A stretch of DNA of 64,000 nucleotides, taken from positions 1-64,000 of the forward strand of contig NW_026089766.1 of the NCBI RefSeq assembly GCF_024586455.1, written 5' to 3'. Under the pieces are notes generated by a model, which was given only the letters and a program-made list of their open reading frames with translations, was not told the DNA's origin and did not search any database. This DNA comes from Bactrocera neohumeralis (lineage: Eukaryota; Arthropoda; Insecta; Diptera; Tephritidae). This document shows positions 42,584 to 53,399 of this stretch, piece after piece. Made by a program: the position numbers and the translations under genes. How positions within the stretch are numbered: the first letter of the stretch is position 1; each line of letters starts with the position of its first letter.

Positions 42584-45560
42584 TAGGGTGGCCCATATTA
42601 TATAGGCGAAAAACTAAATCGGGTTTACAGATCGGGGCACCCCCCAAATTTTTTGCTATCGCCAAAACAAATATTCTGGGAAAGTTTCAATTTAATATTC
42701 CAACGGGAAGAGGGTGCTCAATGACATATAACATTAAGGAAAAAATGAAAAAAATCCGCAATTTTGGTAATTTTTTTTAATAAGTACAACTACGTAGTAA
42801 GTAATAAATTCATTTATTTTATAGAATAATGTTAATAAATAACGCAATCTTATATAATAATAAAGAGGGATAAAAAACCATGGCTTATTATTTTGAAGTT
42901 GTCGACCCCAAGCTTTTAACAACTGCTCTCTTTGTCGTTTTTGTCGGAACCCACTTTCTATTAGCTTCTACCACTTGTAGGAGCAACTGCTTCTCTTCTT
43001 CATCATTTGTTAGAAGCTTATTGAAGTCTTCAAACAGTTTGACTCCACGCTCAGCAATATCATTAACAACTTTCAGGTTTCTTACGATTTGTTTCCCTCC
43101 AATGTAATGCTGATTGATGTTCCATTCATTTGGATCTGTGTTTAAAAACGTTGAATTTATCTTTAACTTTTCAAACACCTGCAAAGATCTTTGATTGGCA
43201 AAATCGGCCAATTCGGCTTGGTCACTTAAAAGTGACGAATCACCTCTTACATTTCGGTCAGTAGGTTCACACCTCATCTTTCTGACAATTTCAGCCTTTG
43301 CATTATTTGTTACTTTATCTGAGAACAAACTCAACCCAACTAATTCATCCGAGAGGTACCAAAGATGGGATTTTATAGCATTTTTAACCACTTCACTTAT
43401 TTGTGGATCAATAGCTTCATAAGTGGTCATGTCTTTCCATAGAGAAAGGTCTGACCAAGGAGCATTTGCAGCCATAGGAGCCTCAAACCAATATTTCACA
43501 TATACAAGCATTCCAAATTTCACAAAGCGTTCTAGCTGTGATTTTTCCCTTTGTGTGGTTTCAAAAACATCTTCCTCACGAAACAAGAAGATTTTGATGG
43601 CGTATAAGAGTTTTGCCATCCAGCGAGCACGGTGTAAGGCACCCGGAGCTCTCCAATGAACGTTATCTAGAGAATGACCCAGGCCTAGTAGTGATAGCTC
43701 TATTAACTCCATGTAATCGTCTCTGGATTGGGTTTCCGTCATTAAGGTATCTAATAAAGAATTTACTGCATTAACATTTAAATTGTCATTGCCAGTAGCT
43801 TTTTCCAATGGTTTAAAGTTATTTAAATGAATTGATGGCCATGCTGCCTGAAACCTTTTAAACAAGGGAATGTCAGGAGAGCTGGATGGTCCAAAACAAA
43901 GAGTAAATACCTTACTGAGAACAATCTCTAAAATATGATGCCTGCATGCTAGCCATAATAGATCTTTGCCAGTTTTATGTTCCAGCAAAACACAAGCTCC
44001 ATTTTTCAACCCTGTATTGACGGCTGTAGTGTCAAAACACATGCCGACTATATTTTTCTCCAAATGCCATTCTGTTAGTACGTCATATACTGCATTAGCC
44101 GAGTTATGGCCAGTGCCACTTACAAGTTTTGGTACTCCAAGCAATTTTTCCTTACCGTCTGCAGAAACTAATACTGGCAAACGATCTACTTTTTCATTGC
44201 TCAAAATATCGGGAAGAATCTTACCATCCCAGTGAACTATAACTGGATCATCAGAAGAAACAGATTGCTTTATTTCCTCAAATATAGATTTTCGCCCTTG
44301 TTTTCTTTGGCGTTGAATAGTGCTGCGTGATAATGGCAACGAGCTAGGGTCTTGGCCCAGTGCTGCTGCGATTGGGACCATCAACCTCAAGGCTTCTCTA
44401 TCAGACACTTTATTGCGGTCTAAAGAGCTTATCACATGCTTAGAAAACAAATTTTGCTTAGCAGCCTTCACAGGTTTGTCACTGCTCGGCTCATTAGCAT
44501 GATGGTCAGTGATCTGGTACCGGGAGCTCTTCTTTACAAAAGTTGAAACTGGATATTCTTCATCTTCAGAGGAACAGGAAGTGTCACTAGAGAGTCCAAT
44601 TTCGAAATAAGGCTCATACATTAAAGATGTCCCTTTGGAGGTACTGGGAGTTGTTTCTAAGAGCTGGGCTTTTCGTCTTCTCTCTTCTTCTTCGTTAAAT
44701 CTCTTTAAAGTTCTTTCCTGCTTTTTGGCTAAGCTTTTGTCAACTTCAGTCATAGCCATTTTTCGCTGGTCTCGCTGATCTGCTAGAAATTTACGGTCTT
44801 CTTCAATCTTTATCAAATTTGAAGCATCTGCATGAGCTATATCAAATAAAGTGTCAAGCTCAGATGTAAATTCATCTTCACGAGCTTTTTGAGGTTTTGA
44901 ATTACGAGATTTATTTTTTTTTAGCAACAACCACTTTGAATGGAGTTTCTCAATCTTATCAACGCAGTGTTTAATTAATCTTGTTGGTATGAGAGCTCTT
45001 TCCCATAACTGAGTTACCTCCTCAACTGTCATATGACTTGCACTACGCACTAAATTAAATTTATGCAAGTGCCAGTGAAAACGCAAAAGCACTTGCCGAT
45101 TAGTAGGTAGTTGATTTAGTCTTAATAGAGATTCCACATCTGTAATACCCAAAAGGTAAACACGGTCACACTGCCTTGTTGCAGGAGAATTGGACGCCAT
45201 GGTTTTTCATAAGTTATTGATGAAATGTTTAAAACAGGTATTACTTTGGGTACTATTATGAGAATTATTTCGTAATAATATTAAGTTTTGTCAATCTAGA
45301 TCTTATTGATGATATTTTTCAGCATCTGTTTTTGATATTTGAAACACCTGCAACAAAGAAACAAAAATAATTATTAAAATATGGATTTTTTATTTTTTCG
45401 ACTTTTTGTTATCAATCGTGAAACTTTGGGTTCTTTGAGCACCCTTTTCCCATCCATCAAAAAATCTGAAAAAATTACAGAGCTATATTGAACCCCATTC
45501 TAAAAAAATGGATGGGTGCCCAGGGTGAATTTTTAAAGTTAGTTTTTTTGGGCCACCCTA
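42584..45560 (-). mobile_element. Apparently intact DNA transposon, hAT-like, 2977 bp
   Basis: The termini are TAGGGTGGCCCA at 42584 and its reverse complement ending at 45560 (12 bp). ATGCACAT is duplicated at 42576-42583 and 45561-45568. An 8-bp duplication and TAGGG-type ends fit the hAT superfamily (Ac begins the same way); P-like elements are an alternative by duplication length. The single gene fills most of the interior and is uninterrupted, which suggests recent arrival. It inserted just right of the inverted-repeat element. Confidence 0.85.
42888..45200 (-). CDS. Putative hAT-like transposase, 770 residues, intact
   Basis: ATG at 45200 and TAA at 42888 bound an uninterrupted frame. 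Residues 130-180 are a charged helical segment, likely a coiled coil, followed by a Ser/acidic linker (190-220). The core begins near 318: VIVHWDGKILPDI (Asp325), KLVSGTGHNSANAVYDVL, then NIVGMCFDTTAVNTG (Asp390) and LLWLACRHHILEIVL. The last holds CRHH at 419-422, a CxxH like the one after the second Asp in hAT enzymes. The C-terminal acidic residue is not assigned. No BED finger is visible and the N-terminus is unrecognised. AATAAA on the minus strand near 42815 is a candidate poly(A) signal. This type occurs in many insect genomes as unnamed proteins; the exact family needs a profile search. Confidence 0.8.
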   Translation of the reverse strand: MASNSPATRQCDRVYLLGITDVESLLRLNQLPTNRQVLLRFHWHLHKFNLVRSASHMTVEEVTQLWERALIPTRLIKHCVDKIEKLHSKWLLLKKNKSRNSKPQKAREDEFTSELDTLFDIAHADASNLIKIEEDRKFLADQRDQRKMAMTEVDKSLAKKQERTLKRFNEEEERRRKAQLLETTPSTSKGTSLMYEPYFEIGLSSDTSCSSEDEEYPVSTFVKKSSRYQITDHHANEPSSDKPVKAAKQNLFSKHVISSLDRNKVSDREALRLMVPIAAALGQDPSSLPLSRSTIQRQRKQGRKSIFEEIKQSVSSDDPVIVHWDGKILPDILSNEKVDRLPVLVSADGKEKLLGVPKLVSGTGHNSANAVYDVLTEWHLEKNIVGMCFDTTAVNTGLKNGACVLLEHKTGKDLLWLACRHHILEIVLSKVFTLCFGPSSSPDIPLFKRFQAAWPSIHLNNFKPLEKATGNDNLNVNAVNSLLDTLMTETQSRDDYMELIELSLLGLGHSLDNVHWRAPGALHRARWMAKLLYAIKIFLFREEDVFETTQREKSQLERFVKFGMLVYVKYWFEAPMAANAPWSDLSLWKDMTTYEAIDPQISEVVKNAIKSHLWYLSDELVGLSLFSDKVTNNAKAEIVRKMRCEPTDRNVRGDSSLLSDQAELADFANQRSLQVFEKLKINSTFLNTDPNEWNINQHYIGGKQIVRNLKVVNDIAERGVKLFEDFNKLLTNDEEEKQLLLQVVEANRKWVPTKTTKRAVVKSLGSTTSK

Positions 45561-45568
45561 ATGCACAT

Positions 45569-45944
45569 ATATGTAGTTAAAAGGTAGCATGGTAAGCCTG
45601 AAGATATTTTTTGCATAATTTTTAAATTTTTTTGCTTTAGGGAAAGGTTTGATTGCACAAACACCACTATGCCTTCTACGAGTATATCTACTTGCAGTTC
45701 GCCTTGATCTCTTAAACGCCTATATAACTTTCGAACAGACGCATTTTAAAATGAAAGATGTATGAAAATGCTGCTGCTCATGCCTATTTTTACATTTATT
45801 GTCTTTTCACGACTTATCAATGAATTTTTGAGCTGAAAAAACTTTGCTTATACCGAATATGTCATGCATAAAATATCGTATTATTTCTTGGCCAAGCGTG
45901 CTTTCACCCAAGCAATTGTCAAGAAAATAAAGCAATTCGTTATA
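45569..45944. other. Unannotated stretch
   Basis: No feature recognised between the DNA transposon and the family B element. Confidence 0.4.
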
Positions 45945-46019
45945 GGATATTGCTGCCATACAAACCGAACGATCGGAATCAAGGGATTTTATGAAAAACT
46001 TTCGCATTTGACGTGGTAT
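45945..46019 (-). mobile_element. Family B element, left part, split by a LINE
   Basis: ATTGCTGCCATACAAACCGA and TCGCATTTGACGTGGTAT match the minus strand of family B. The rest of the same element continues at 49608-49801. ACGTGGTAT (46011-46019) is repeated at 49608-49616 as the LINE target duplication. Confidence 0.8.
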
Positions 46020-46024
46020 TCCTC

Positions 46025-46500
46025 CTCTCCGAGCACAATACAGGAGAGATGGGTGGAGATCAACGTCAGATTGTCGAGTATGGTGCTAAGCTATGTACTC
46101 GACAATCCTGCGGGTCCTCACCCGGACTCTTCTGAGACCCTCAGGGGCTACAGGGTCATCAAGTGCGCGGACCAGGCCTCGCTGGATTTCCTGACTTAGT
46201 GTTGCTAAAATTAGCAACGCCTTTGTAGGCTTCCAATTGAGGCTTATACCCGCCAAGGACATTCCGAAGAGACTTCGTGCTCGCATTTGGTTACCCCCTC
46301 TAGAGGAGCCAGGCGAAAAACTCCTGCGGTGCATTAAGCTGCAGAACAAATCTATACCTAGTATAGATGAGTGGCAGCTAATCAAGGAGGAAAAACCGAA
46401 TAAAGCAAGCACGCCAATACTAGTGGCCATTTGTGATGAGCCCATTGAGGCTCTGAAGAAGACTGACTACAAAACCAGCTTCGGAATCCGCAAGGCCTGA
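46025..46500 (+). pseudogene. LINE ORF1, C-terminal domain
   Basis: It starts as RWVEINVRLSSMVLSYVLDN and GYRVIKCADQASLDFLT, then a stop, then ELRLIPAKDIPKRLRARIWL, LQNKSIPSIDEWQLIKEEKP and KKTDYKTSFGIRKA. This is the domain (DUF4780-like) found at the end of ORF1 in many fly LINEs of this group. The N-terminal half is missing through 5' truncation. A frameshift near 46200 splits it. Confidence 0.7.
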
Positions 46501-46689
46501 TTAAAAATCTTCCAAGGCGACAAAGCGGCTGATGAAGACGACACGGAAGAGGTCGACGACGCCAGCCAGTTGCTAAAGAATGTGGGCATCGAAGAAACCC
46601 GAGATGCCCAAAAACATAAGATGCGTACAGATAAACCTGCAGCACTCGAAGAGTGCTACAGCGAATCTGACAACCTAATTACAGCACAA

Positions 46690-47520
46690 CAGATATTACA
46701 GTGGTAAAGGTGGAACAGAAGGAAAAGTCCTTCTTCTTGGTCTCGGCCTACTTGGCCCATGACGAAGACATACCACCGGCCCCGCTCACCAGACTAGTTG
46801 AGGAGAACAGGAAGGAAGATGTCCTAATAGGGTGTGATGCAAACGCAAGGCACACCGTATGGGGTAGCTCCAGTATAAACACCAGAGGTGAGTCACTCTT
46901 ATAGTATATTCTGAATAGTAATATAAATATGTATATGCAACAAGGGCGATAAGCCAGCTTTTATTTTCCCCAGCTCGGATAGGTTTCCAGGGTGGGAGGA
47001 AATGCTTGTCCTCACGCTATCAACAGACACAGTTAGTCTCGTTGTGGATAACTGGAGGGTATCCGGTGAGCCTTCCATGTCGGATCACTCCTGGATACTC
47101 TTCAGCATCCGCGAGAAGTACAGTGCGCCTCTCACTTACCGGAACCATAGAAGAACGGCATGGGGAAAATTTACCAGTATAGCTGCAAAATGCCTTGAAA
47201 ATGGAGGCAATAAGAGTATCAGAAATCCTAAGGGATTAGATTCAGAAGTAGAGAAGTTGGAAAAAATCCTAACCACAACTTTTAATAAATCTACTCCACT
47301 AACAGTTTTAAAAAAGAGAAAGTCTCTTCCTTGGTGGAACAGTGAACTCAAGAATTTGAGAACACAACTAAGAAAAGCTTTCAATGAGAGTTTTAGAAAC
47401 AAAATCTGGCAGCCATATAAAGACATTATGAGGAGATACAAAAAAGCAGTCAGGAAAGCTAAAAAGGACTCATGGCGATCTTTCTGCACATCGATAGAAA
47501 GGTTGCAGGGAAACCGCTAA
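46690..47520 (+). pseudogene. LINE endonuclease, partial, and linker
   Basis: At 46701 the frame reads FFLVSAYLAHDEDIPPAPLT and DVLIGCDANARHTVWGSSS, the GCDANAHHTVWGS block typical of this LINE group. The N-terminal catalytic Glu block before it is deleted. After a break, 47002-47520 gives NWRVSGEPSMSDHSWILFSI (SDH motif) and a linker ending LPWWNSELKNLRTQLRKAF and YKKAVRKAKKDSWRSFCTSI. Confidence 0.82.
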
Positions 47521-47589
47521 GTTGAGTAAAATGCTATCCAAAGATCATATTAATACTGCCTACATTAGGGCGGAGGGAAAGGCTAATAG

Positions 47590-48372
47590 ATTTGCATGTA
47601 AGAACATTAATGGCGGAGAAGTTATCGAAGTCCCAACATGTGTACATAAAGGGCCGATCAACCGAAATTGCCCTTCACGAGGTGATAAGTGGCATAGATG
47701 ACAGTGTGTGCAGATGGATACTACCGATGCTTGAGAATAGGAAGATTATAGCTTCAAACGTCGCTGCAACACAAACAAGTTGTGTGAGTAGATGGACGCC
47801 TCAAGTAGGGGTCCTTACTCCGCTTCTATGAGTTGTAGCGCTGAACGAAATACTACTCCAACTAAACGGTGGAGGAGTGAAAGTAGTAGCTTAAACGATA
47901 TAGCGCTGTTGGTATTAGGCATGTTTCCTTCAACAGTCAGCGAGATTATGGAGAGAGCACTTCGAAGGTTAAACCTATGGGCTAAGACAATGGACAAGGA
48001 GTTAACCCGAACAAAACAGAACTGATGCTATTCACAAGCAGAACCAAAATCCCTCAGTTTCAACTTCTGGTACTAAACAGCACGACACTCACTCTATCTC
48101 CCACAGCTAAATACTTGGGGGTGGAGATTGACACCAAACTGTCCTGGAAAATAAATATAGAAAAAATAATAAACAAAGCATACATGGCCTACTATACTTG
48201 TAAGAGAATCGTCAACAATAATTGGGGCCTCAAACCAAGTATAATCATGCGGATGTATACGGCTATCATAAGACCTATACTTACACATGGAGTTCTGGTA
48301 TGGTGGCCAGCGCTAAACAAACAATACAACATAAAAATTAAATGGTATACAAAGAGCAGCATGTGCGGGTGA
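47590..48372 (+). pseudogene. LINE reverse transcriptase with deletions
   Basis: QHVYIKGRSTEIALHEVISG is the fingers region (usually QHAY..GRSTExALH). RWTPQVGVLTPLL is a damaged motif B (usually GxPQGGVLSPLL). Motif A and motif C with its paired Asp cannot be read, because the region between 47690 and 47830 has lost sequence. At 48025-48340 AKYLGVEIDTKLSWKINIEK and AIIRPILTHGVLVWWPAL give the thumb. It is clearly non-functional. Confidence 0.8.
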
Positions 48373-48412
48373 TACGGGTGCAATCAGGTCATGTCCGACT
48401 GATGCGCTCAAT

Positions 48413-49132
48413 GTGATCCTGCATCAACTACCAATGGACATTTTTATTCACAAAACAGCAGCTATTGCGGCTATAAGAATAAAAGAATTGGGAGGTTGGA
48501 ATCAGCAGAACTATGGACATAGTCTAATTCTAAACAAGTTCACCATTAACAAATCAGACTACATTCTCCCAGAGCGGGATTTCAATAGACACTTCCAGGT
48601 GAGGATACCCCCTAGACGAGAATGGAGAAGAGGTTCAATAGTAGAGGAAGATACCACCTCTGTCTATACCGACGGGTTCAAAATGGACTGCGGAGTAGGC
48701 ACGGGGTTATTCTACGCTGATCTAGGCATATCTTTATCTATACGTCTACCGAACTCGGCTAGCATCTTCCAAGCAGAAGTACTAGGCATAGAAAAAGCCT
48801 GCGAAGTTCTCTGAGAAAACCACGGGCATATACATAAAGCAACTATATTTACGGACAGCCAGGCGGTCCTCCTGGCATTGTCTTCACCCATGACAAATTC
48901 CAGAATAGTGCACAACTGCAAGAGAGCACTAAGCTCAATAAAAGACAAGCTCCAACTAAACTTGATCTGGGTTCCCGGCCACAGGAACATTTTCGGTAAC
49001 GAAAAAGCAGACGAGTTGGCAAAGGCAGGAGCTTTCCTCAAGGAATCCGAGGCGGAGCTAATACCAAGCCCTCTAGGATCGATCAAAGTAGAGACCAATA
49101 GACAATTACAGCAAGTCGTAAATAACAGGTGA
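48413..49132 (+). pseudogene. LINE RNase H domain
   Basis: It contains TTSVYTDGFKMDCGVGTGL (first catalytic Asp in YTDG), FQAEVLGIEKACEVL (catalytic Glu), a stop at 48812, TIFTDSQAVLLALSS (second Asp in TDSQA) and LNLIWVPGHRNIFGNEKADE (His and Asp of the last block). All four catalytic positions survive. The single stop after EVL splits the domain. A Cys/His tail follows at 49300-49380, as in copy 1. Confidence 0.85.
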
Positions 49133-49607
49133 AAACACGTTACAAAATGCATTATGACTAAACAATTATGGCCAACATTTGACAGGAAAAGAACCAACGA
49201 CTTATTAAATAGGTCAAGAAAAAGTATCTACAGAGTAACAGCTACCACAACAGGGCCCTGGCCATTTGGGAAACATGCGTCCAAAAAGGAATTGCCTACA
49301 ACGACATCTGCCGTGGCTGTGGAGTAGCAGGGAACAAGGAAACAATCTTCCACTTTCTCTGCGAATGCCCAGCTCTAGCACAGATCCGACACAAAACACT
49401 CGGAATCCACCAAGCACCAAACTTTGAATGGATTTCCACCAAAATCATATCGGACATAAGTAGTTTCATCGAGACCTCAAAATGGTTTGAGAGAGAAGGT
49501 GAAACGTAATAGCAGATACAGGAGGTTCTACGAATAGTGTATCAAAATGGCACATCAAGTGCTAATTGAGCCCGATAGGGCTGCACTCCTACCTACCTAC
49601 CTACCTA

Positions 49608-49801
49608 ACGTGGTATCTTCACGAAATTTGACATGAATTACTGATTAAGGTAATAACATAATCTCGAATCGAAAAAATTGTTCAGATCGGATTACTATAG
49701 CATATAGCTTCATATAAACTGGACACATAGTTGCTAAAAGAAATGCACCTCTGAAAGGTGTATTATCTTCGATGCAGCCGAAGTTAACGTTTTTTCTTGT
49801 T
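49608..49801 (-). mobile_element. Family B element, right part
   Basis: It resumes at ACGTGGTATCTTCACGAAAT and runs to CGAAGTTAACGTTTTTTCTT, the family B 5' end in reverse. With 45945-46019 it reconstructs one 5' portion of the element; the 3' half is missing. Confidence 0.8.
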
Positions 49802-49954
49802 TCAACGTTGTTGGGCGTTTTGAAGTAGAAGCTACGCCTCTGTACCGCTTTTGATAACAAATGCTATGGAAAATATCATTAAATTAACGAAAAAGAAGAA
49901 GCTGTTTTGTTCACGTTCATCTTTTGATGATTTTATTTGCCTTTCGTTGAATTT
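49802..49954. other. Unannotated spacer
   Basis: Short spacer between family B and family D sequences. Confidence 0.35.
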
Positions 49955-50085
49955 TGCTTTGCATTGCAGTAATTTTCGAACACGGCAATTTTAAATTTAC
50001 TGCAGCTATAAAAGATGCATGTCAAGGTTGCTAAGCAATTTGCGCGCTGTGCGAACTTTAGCTGTGTAAGTAAATGTTTGTAAGT
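49955..50085 (+). repeat. Dispersed repeat, family D (copy 2)
   Basis: GCAATTTTAAATTTACTGCA, GCATGTCAAGGTTGCTAAGC and TTTGCGCGC are shared with 63835-63965, and more loosely with 18787-18910. As in copy 3, it lies 90-160 bp beyond the 5' end of a reversed family B element. Confidence 0.55.
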
Positions 50086-50829
50086 GGTTGGTAATATTCT
50101 TACGAATATTTTATTTCTATAGTTATGTTGAAGAGGTAATCGTGTGTGAATATGGGAAAGTTTACCCGCATAAAGCAAAATTTTCTAGACTGACACGAAA
50201 ACACATGCATAACAAATGGTGTGTTAAGTAAACCCAAGGAAGGTTAGAAATATGCAATAAGAAGAGGTAATATATGGAAAAAGTAAAATACAATATTTAT
50301 GTATAAGCACGAATGTTTAAGTTGCCGCTGCGACGCAAGTACTGAAAAACATAATTCCACAAATATATGCAAATTTACCCTTCTTATTATAGTGGTTGAA
50401 AAACTAGTAAAAAGCTTTATTTTCAAACCCACAAATAGTGAAAAAAAGTGGTGAAGTCGCCATAGGCGTCGTAACAATTCTCACCTTCCATAGAAACTGT
50501 TCATTATTTGTACCCCTATTACGGATTTCAACGCCACTCGATTAGATTGAAGTTGAAGTAATTCAAATTCAGATCAACCCAACTATTTTTTGGTATAACG
50601 TTCAACTATTTTCGGTTTAAATTTGCAGTTGACAGTTGACTTAACGCTCTTTTAGAGGTGTTTAACGGTACCATTAAATGGGGACGGGGCTATCCAATTT
50701 CGTCCATTTTCACATTGTCGGTAAGAGTTTTTACAATATTTGTGCGAAGCAAAAGTGGTTATCCGTGATTTTGCAAAATTTTCATGGAATATGGAGCAAT
50801 AATCTTAATGCAAGGTGCGTTTACGGCAA
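50086..50829. other. Unannotated stretch
   Basis: No supported feature. A CCAATTTCGTCCATTTTCAC word near 50690 loosely resembles parts of family A-type elements but is too short to call. Confidence 0.4.
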
Positions 50830-51226
50830 AATCAATTTATTTCATTCAAAATAGTCTCCTTCTGCTTTAAGACAGCTTTTTGCACGTTCCACAAGCATGT
50901 CGAACGAGTGTTTTAGCTCGTTGGCCGGTATGACCGCCAGTATGCCGGTGCAAGCCTTTTGACTGGCCGCTACGTCTGCATAAAGCTTTCATTTCATGTG
51001 CAAGTGGATTTTTCCAAAAAGGAAGAAGTCGCATCGTGCGACTTTCAGGTGAAAGCGGGGAGTGGCTGATGGTTAAAATGTGATTTTTGTCAAATAATCG
51101 GCCACAAAATGTCCTTCGAATGTTGGATCCTGAGCAATTTTTGGTCGCCAGTCAATTTGTTCAGAACAATGTTTGGTCAAAATGCGATAAATCGATGTTT
51201 TGGAGATGTTCAATTCCATTTCCATG
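50830..51226 (-). pseudogene. mariner transposase with internal deletion
   Basis: The minus strand reads MEMELNISKTSIYRILTKHC, an HTH segment of the N-terminal DNA-binding domain. It passes directly to SATPRFHLKVARCDFFLFGK (usually SPDLAPCDFFLFG), then YADVAASQKACTGILAVIPA and ELKHSFDMLVERAKSCLKAE, ending GDYFE. The first two catalytic blocks are lost, so this is a deletion derivative. Its right end abuts RTE sequence at 51231. Confidence 0.72.
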
Positions 51227-51279
51227 AATTTCAATGATTATCGGATGAGAGACACCGCCTTTTGATAACGACCATGGCA

Positions 51280-51930
51280 AACGAAATAAAGACTACGATA
51301 TTAGGGCATGCACCTGAAATGTCCGGTCCTTTAATTGGAAAGGTGCCGCTGTTCAGCTGGTTGATGTCCTCGTGAAAATAAAGGCTGACATCACCGCCGT
51401 CCAAAAAATGCGATGGACCGGACAAGGACAGAGACGGTTAAGTCCTTGTGACATTTACTACAGTGGCCATATAAAGTAGCGCAAATTTTGTGTGGTTTCG
51501 TGGTGAGAGAGAGACTCCGTCGCCGAGTACTATCATTCACTCCGGTGAATGAATGTCTAGTCACAATCCGCATCAAAGCGAGGTTCTTCAACATATCGCC
51601 GATTTGGCCCACGCCCCGACGGAAGATCAGGACGATTTGACCAAAGATACCTTCTATGAGCGCTTGGAGTGCGCTTATGAGAGCTGCCCCCACCACGATG
51701 TCAAAATCGTGCTTGGCGACTTTAACGCCAGGGTGGGAAAAGAAGGTGTATTTGGCACTACGGTCAGTAAATTCAGCCTCCACGACGAAACAGCCCCAAA
51801 TATGTTGAGGCTGATTGATTTCGCCGCGGACCGAAATATGGTTATCTGTAGTACTAGATTCCAGCATTAGAAAATACATAAAGCTACCTGGCTGTCTGCG
51901 TATCAAAAAGCCACTAAACAGATCGATAAT
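51280..51930 (+). pseudogene. RTE LINE endonuclease
   Basis: The start region gives ITAVQKMRWTGQGQR; the Glu of the usual QEMRW is Lys here. After frame changes HVRLLQHIADLAHAPT-like residues are followed by CPHHDVKIVLGDFNARVGKE (GDFNA block), FGTTVSKFSLHDETAPNML and RLIDFAADRNMVICSTRF. The end continues at 51934 with HGRHVSIVLDMRTLRG. Substitution of the catalytic Glu and frame breaks make it inactive. Confidence 0.8.
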
Positions 51931-51933
51931 GTA

Positions 51934-52907
51934 GTGATACACGGAAGACACGTCTCCATTGTTTTAGATATGCGTACGCTCCGAGGTCCTAACATCGACT
52001 CGGACCACTATCTTGTTGCAGCCAAGATTCGCACCCGCCTCTGTGCAGCAAAAAACGCGCGCCGCCAAACACAAGGAAGGTTCGACGTCGAGAAGCTGCA
52101 ATCACAACAGACAGCCGAACGATTTGCTACTCGGCTTGCACTCCTGCTCTCTGAGAGCACTCGTCAACAACTCGGTAAATGGGAACTGTGGGACGGCATT
52201 TCAGACTCCTTACGTATAGCTGAAACCGAAACCATTGGTTTTCGGAAAGTGCGGTAAAAAGTGCAAAAGAACAGCTGGTACGACGAGGACTGCCGTGTCG
52301 CAGCGGAGAGAAAACAAACTGCCTACCTCGCTAGTTACGGTTGACCACAACACGTGCGGGATTGGGATAGATCCGAGAGTTGAAGAGGGAAGCGAGACAC
52401 ATTTGCAGACAGAAAACGAAAGAGACCGAAATGCGTGAGTATGAAGAGCTTGATAAGCTGGCCGACAGGGGCAATGCTCGAAAGTTCTACGAAAAAATGC
52501 GGAGGCTTACAGAAGGTTTCAAGACCGGAGCATACACTTGAAGAACCCGCAAAGGTGATCTAGCCACCGATGCCGAGAGCATACTTAAGTTATGGAGGGA
52601 ACACTTCTCCAGCCTGCTGAATGGCAGTGAACGTACAGCACCAGGAGAAGGCGAACCCGATTCCCCAATCGATGACGATGGAGCAGATGTTCCATGAAGA
52701 AGTTCGAATAGCAATTACCCGCCTGAAGAACAACAAAGCGGCGGGAGCCGATGGATTACCGGCCGATCTATTCAAACACGGCGGCGAAGAACTGATAAGG
52801 AACATGCATCAGCTTCTTTGTAAAATATGGTCGGACGAATGCATGCCCAACGATTGGAATTTAAGTGTGCTCTGCCCAATCCATAAAAAGGAGACCCCAC
52901 AATCTGC
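51934..52907 (+). pseudogene. RTE LINE linker and first RT block
   Basis: NIDSDHYLVAAKIRTRLCAA carries the SDH motif. The linker follows (RFDVEKLQSQQTAERFATRL, NSWYDEDCRVAAERKQTAYL in another frame). From 52686 EEVRIAITRLKNNKAAGADG and DECMPNDWNLSVLCPIHKK give the start of RT. The RT ends there; motifs A to C are absent. Confidence 0.8.
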
Positions 52908-53399
52908 GCCATGGTGGCTATGGTTCGAATAATTGCCGGAAAACCCCTAAAAACAGCCCTTTTATTTTTCCCATACAAACTAATGAATTTTTGTTTGTTA
53001 GTAACGCTAAGAGAACGGCTGCACCAATCTTGATGAAAATTTCAGAGGTTGTTCGCCGTGGATCGGGAAAGGTTTAGAAATAAACATACCTTTTACTTTT
53101 CATGATTCAAATTGGATAATTCCAAAAATCAACTTTTTTCCATATACATTTTTATCAATTTTCGATTGTTTTGTTGTTCGATATTTTGATTTGTAAATTA
53201 TTTGAATCGTTCAATTTCGGTCGCTTGCTTTTTTATTCCGGCTATTAACAGGAAAATTATTGAAAATTATTCAGTGAAAACTTTGCGCGTGTTTCACACA
53301 AAGTGATCAATTGCGTAGAGGTCGCCCTAATATCGGTCGGCGTTCTTTTTGCCACCAACGTATGGCAGCCCAAGGCAAGGAAAGGCAAAGCAAGACATA

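Larger units (their letters stand above)
46020..49607 (+). mobile_element. 5'-truncated RNase H-bearing LINE (I/LOA-like), in a family B element
   Basis: The 3.6-kb copy has the 9-bp target duplication ACGTGGTAT on both sides and a (CCTA)n tail at 49586-49607. Order: C-terminal part of ORF1, endonuclease, RT, RNase H, terminal Cys/His block. RNase H together with a short simple-repeat tail points to the I/LOA/R1 group and not Jockey. Several internal deletions, frameshifts and stops make it inactive. 1-614 is a second copy of its 3' end. Confidence 0.88.
51231..52907 (+). mobile_element. RTE-type LINE, 3'-truncated
   Basis: It starts at ATGATTATCGGATGAGAGAC, the same leader/start region as 9785. 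It runs through endonuclease, linker and the first RT block, stopping near 52907 where CCACAATCTGCGCC gives way to other sequence. RTE elements are normally truncated at the 5' end, so loss of the 3' end implies later deletion or replacement by the Helitron that follows. It has several frameshifts and stops. Confidence 0.82.
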
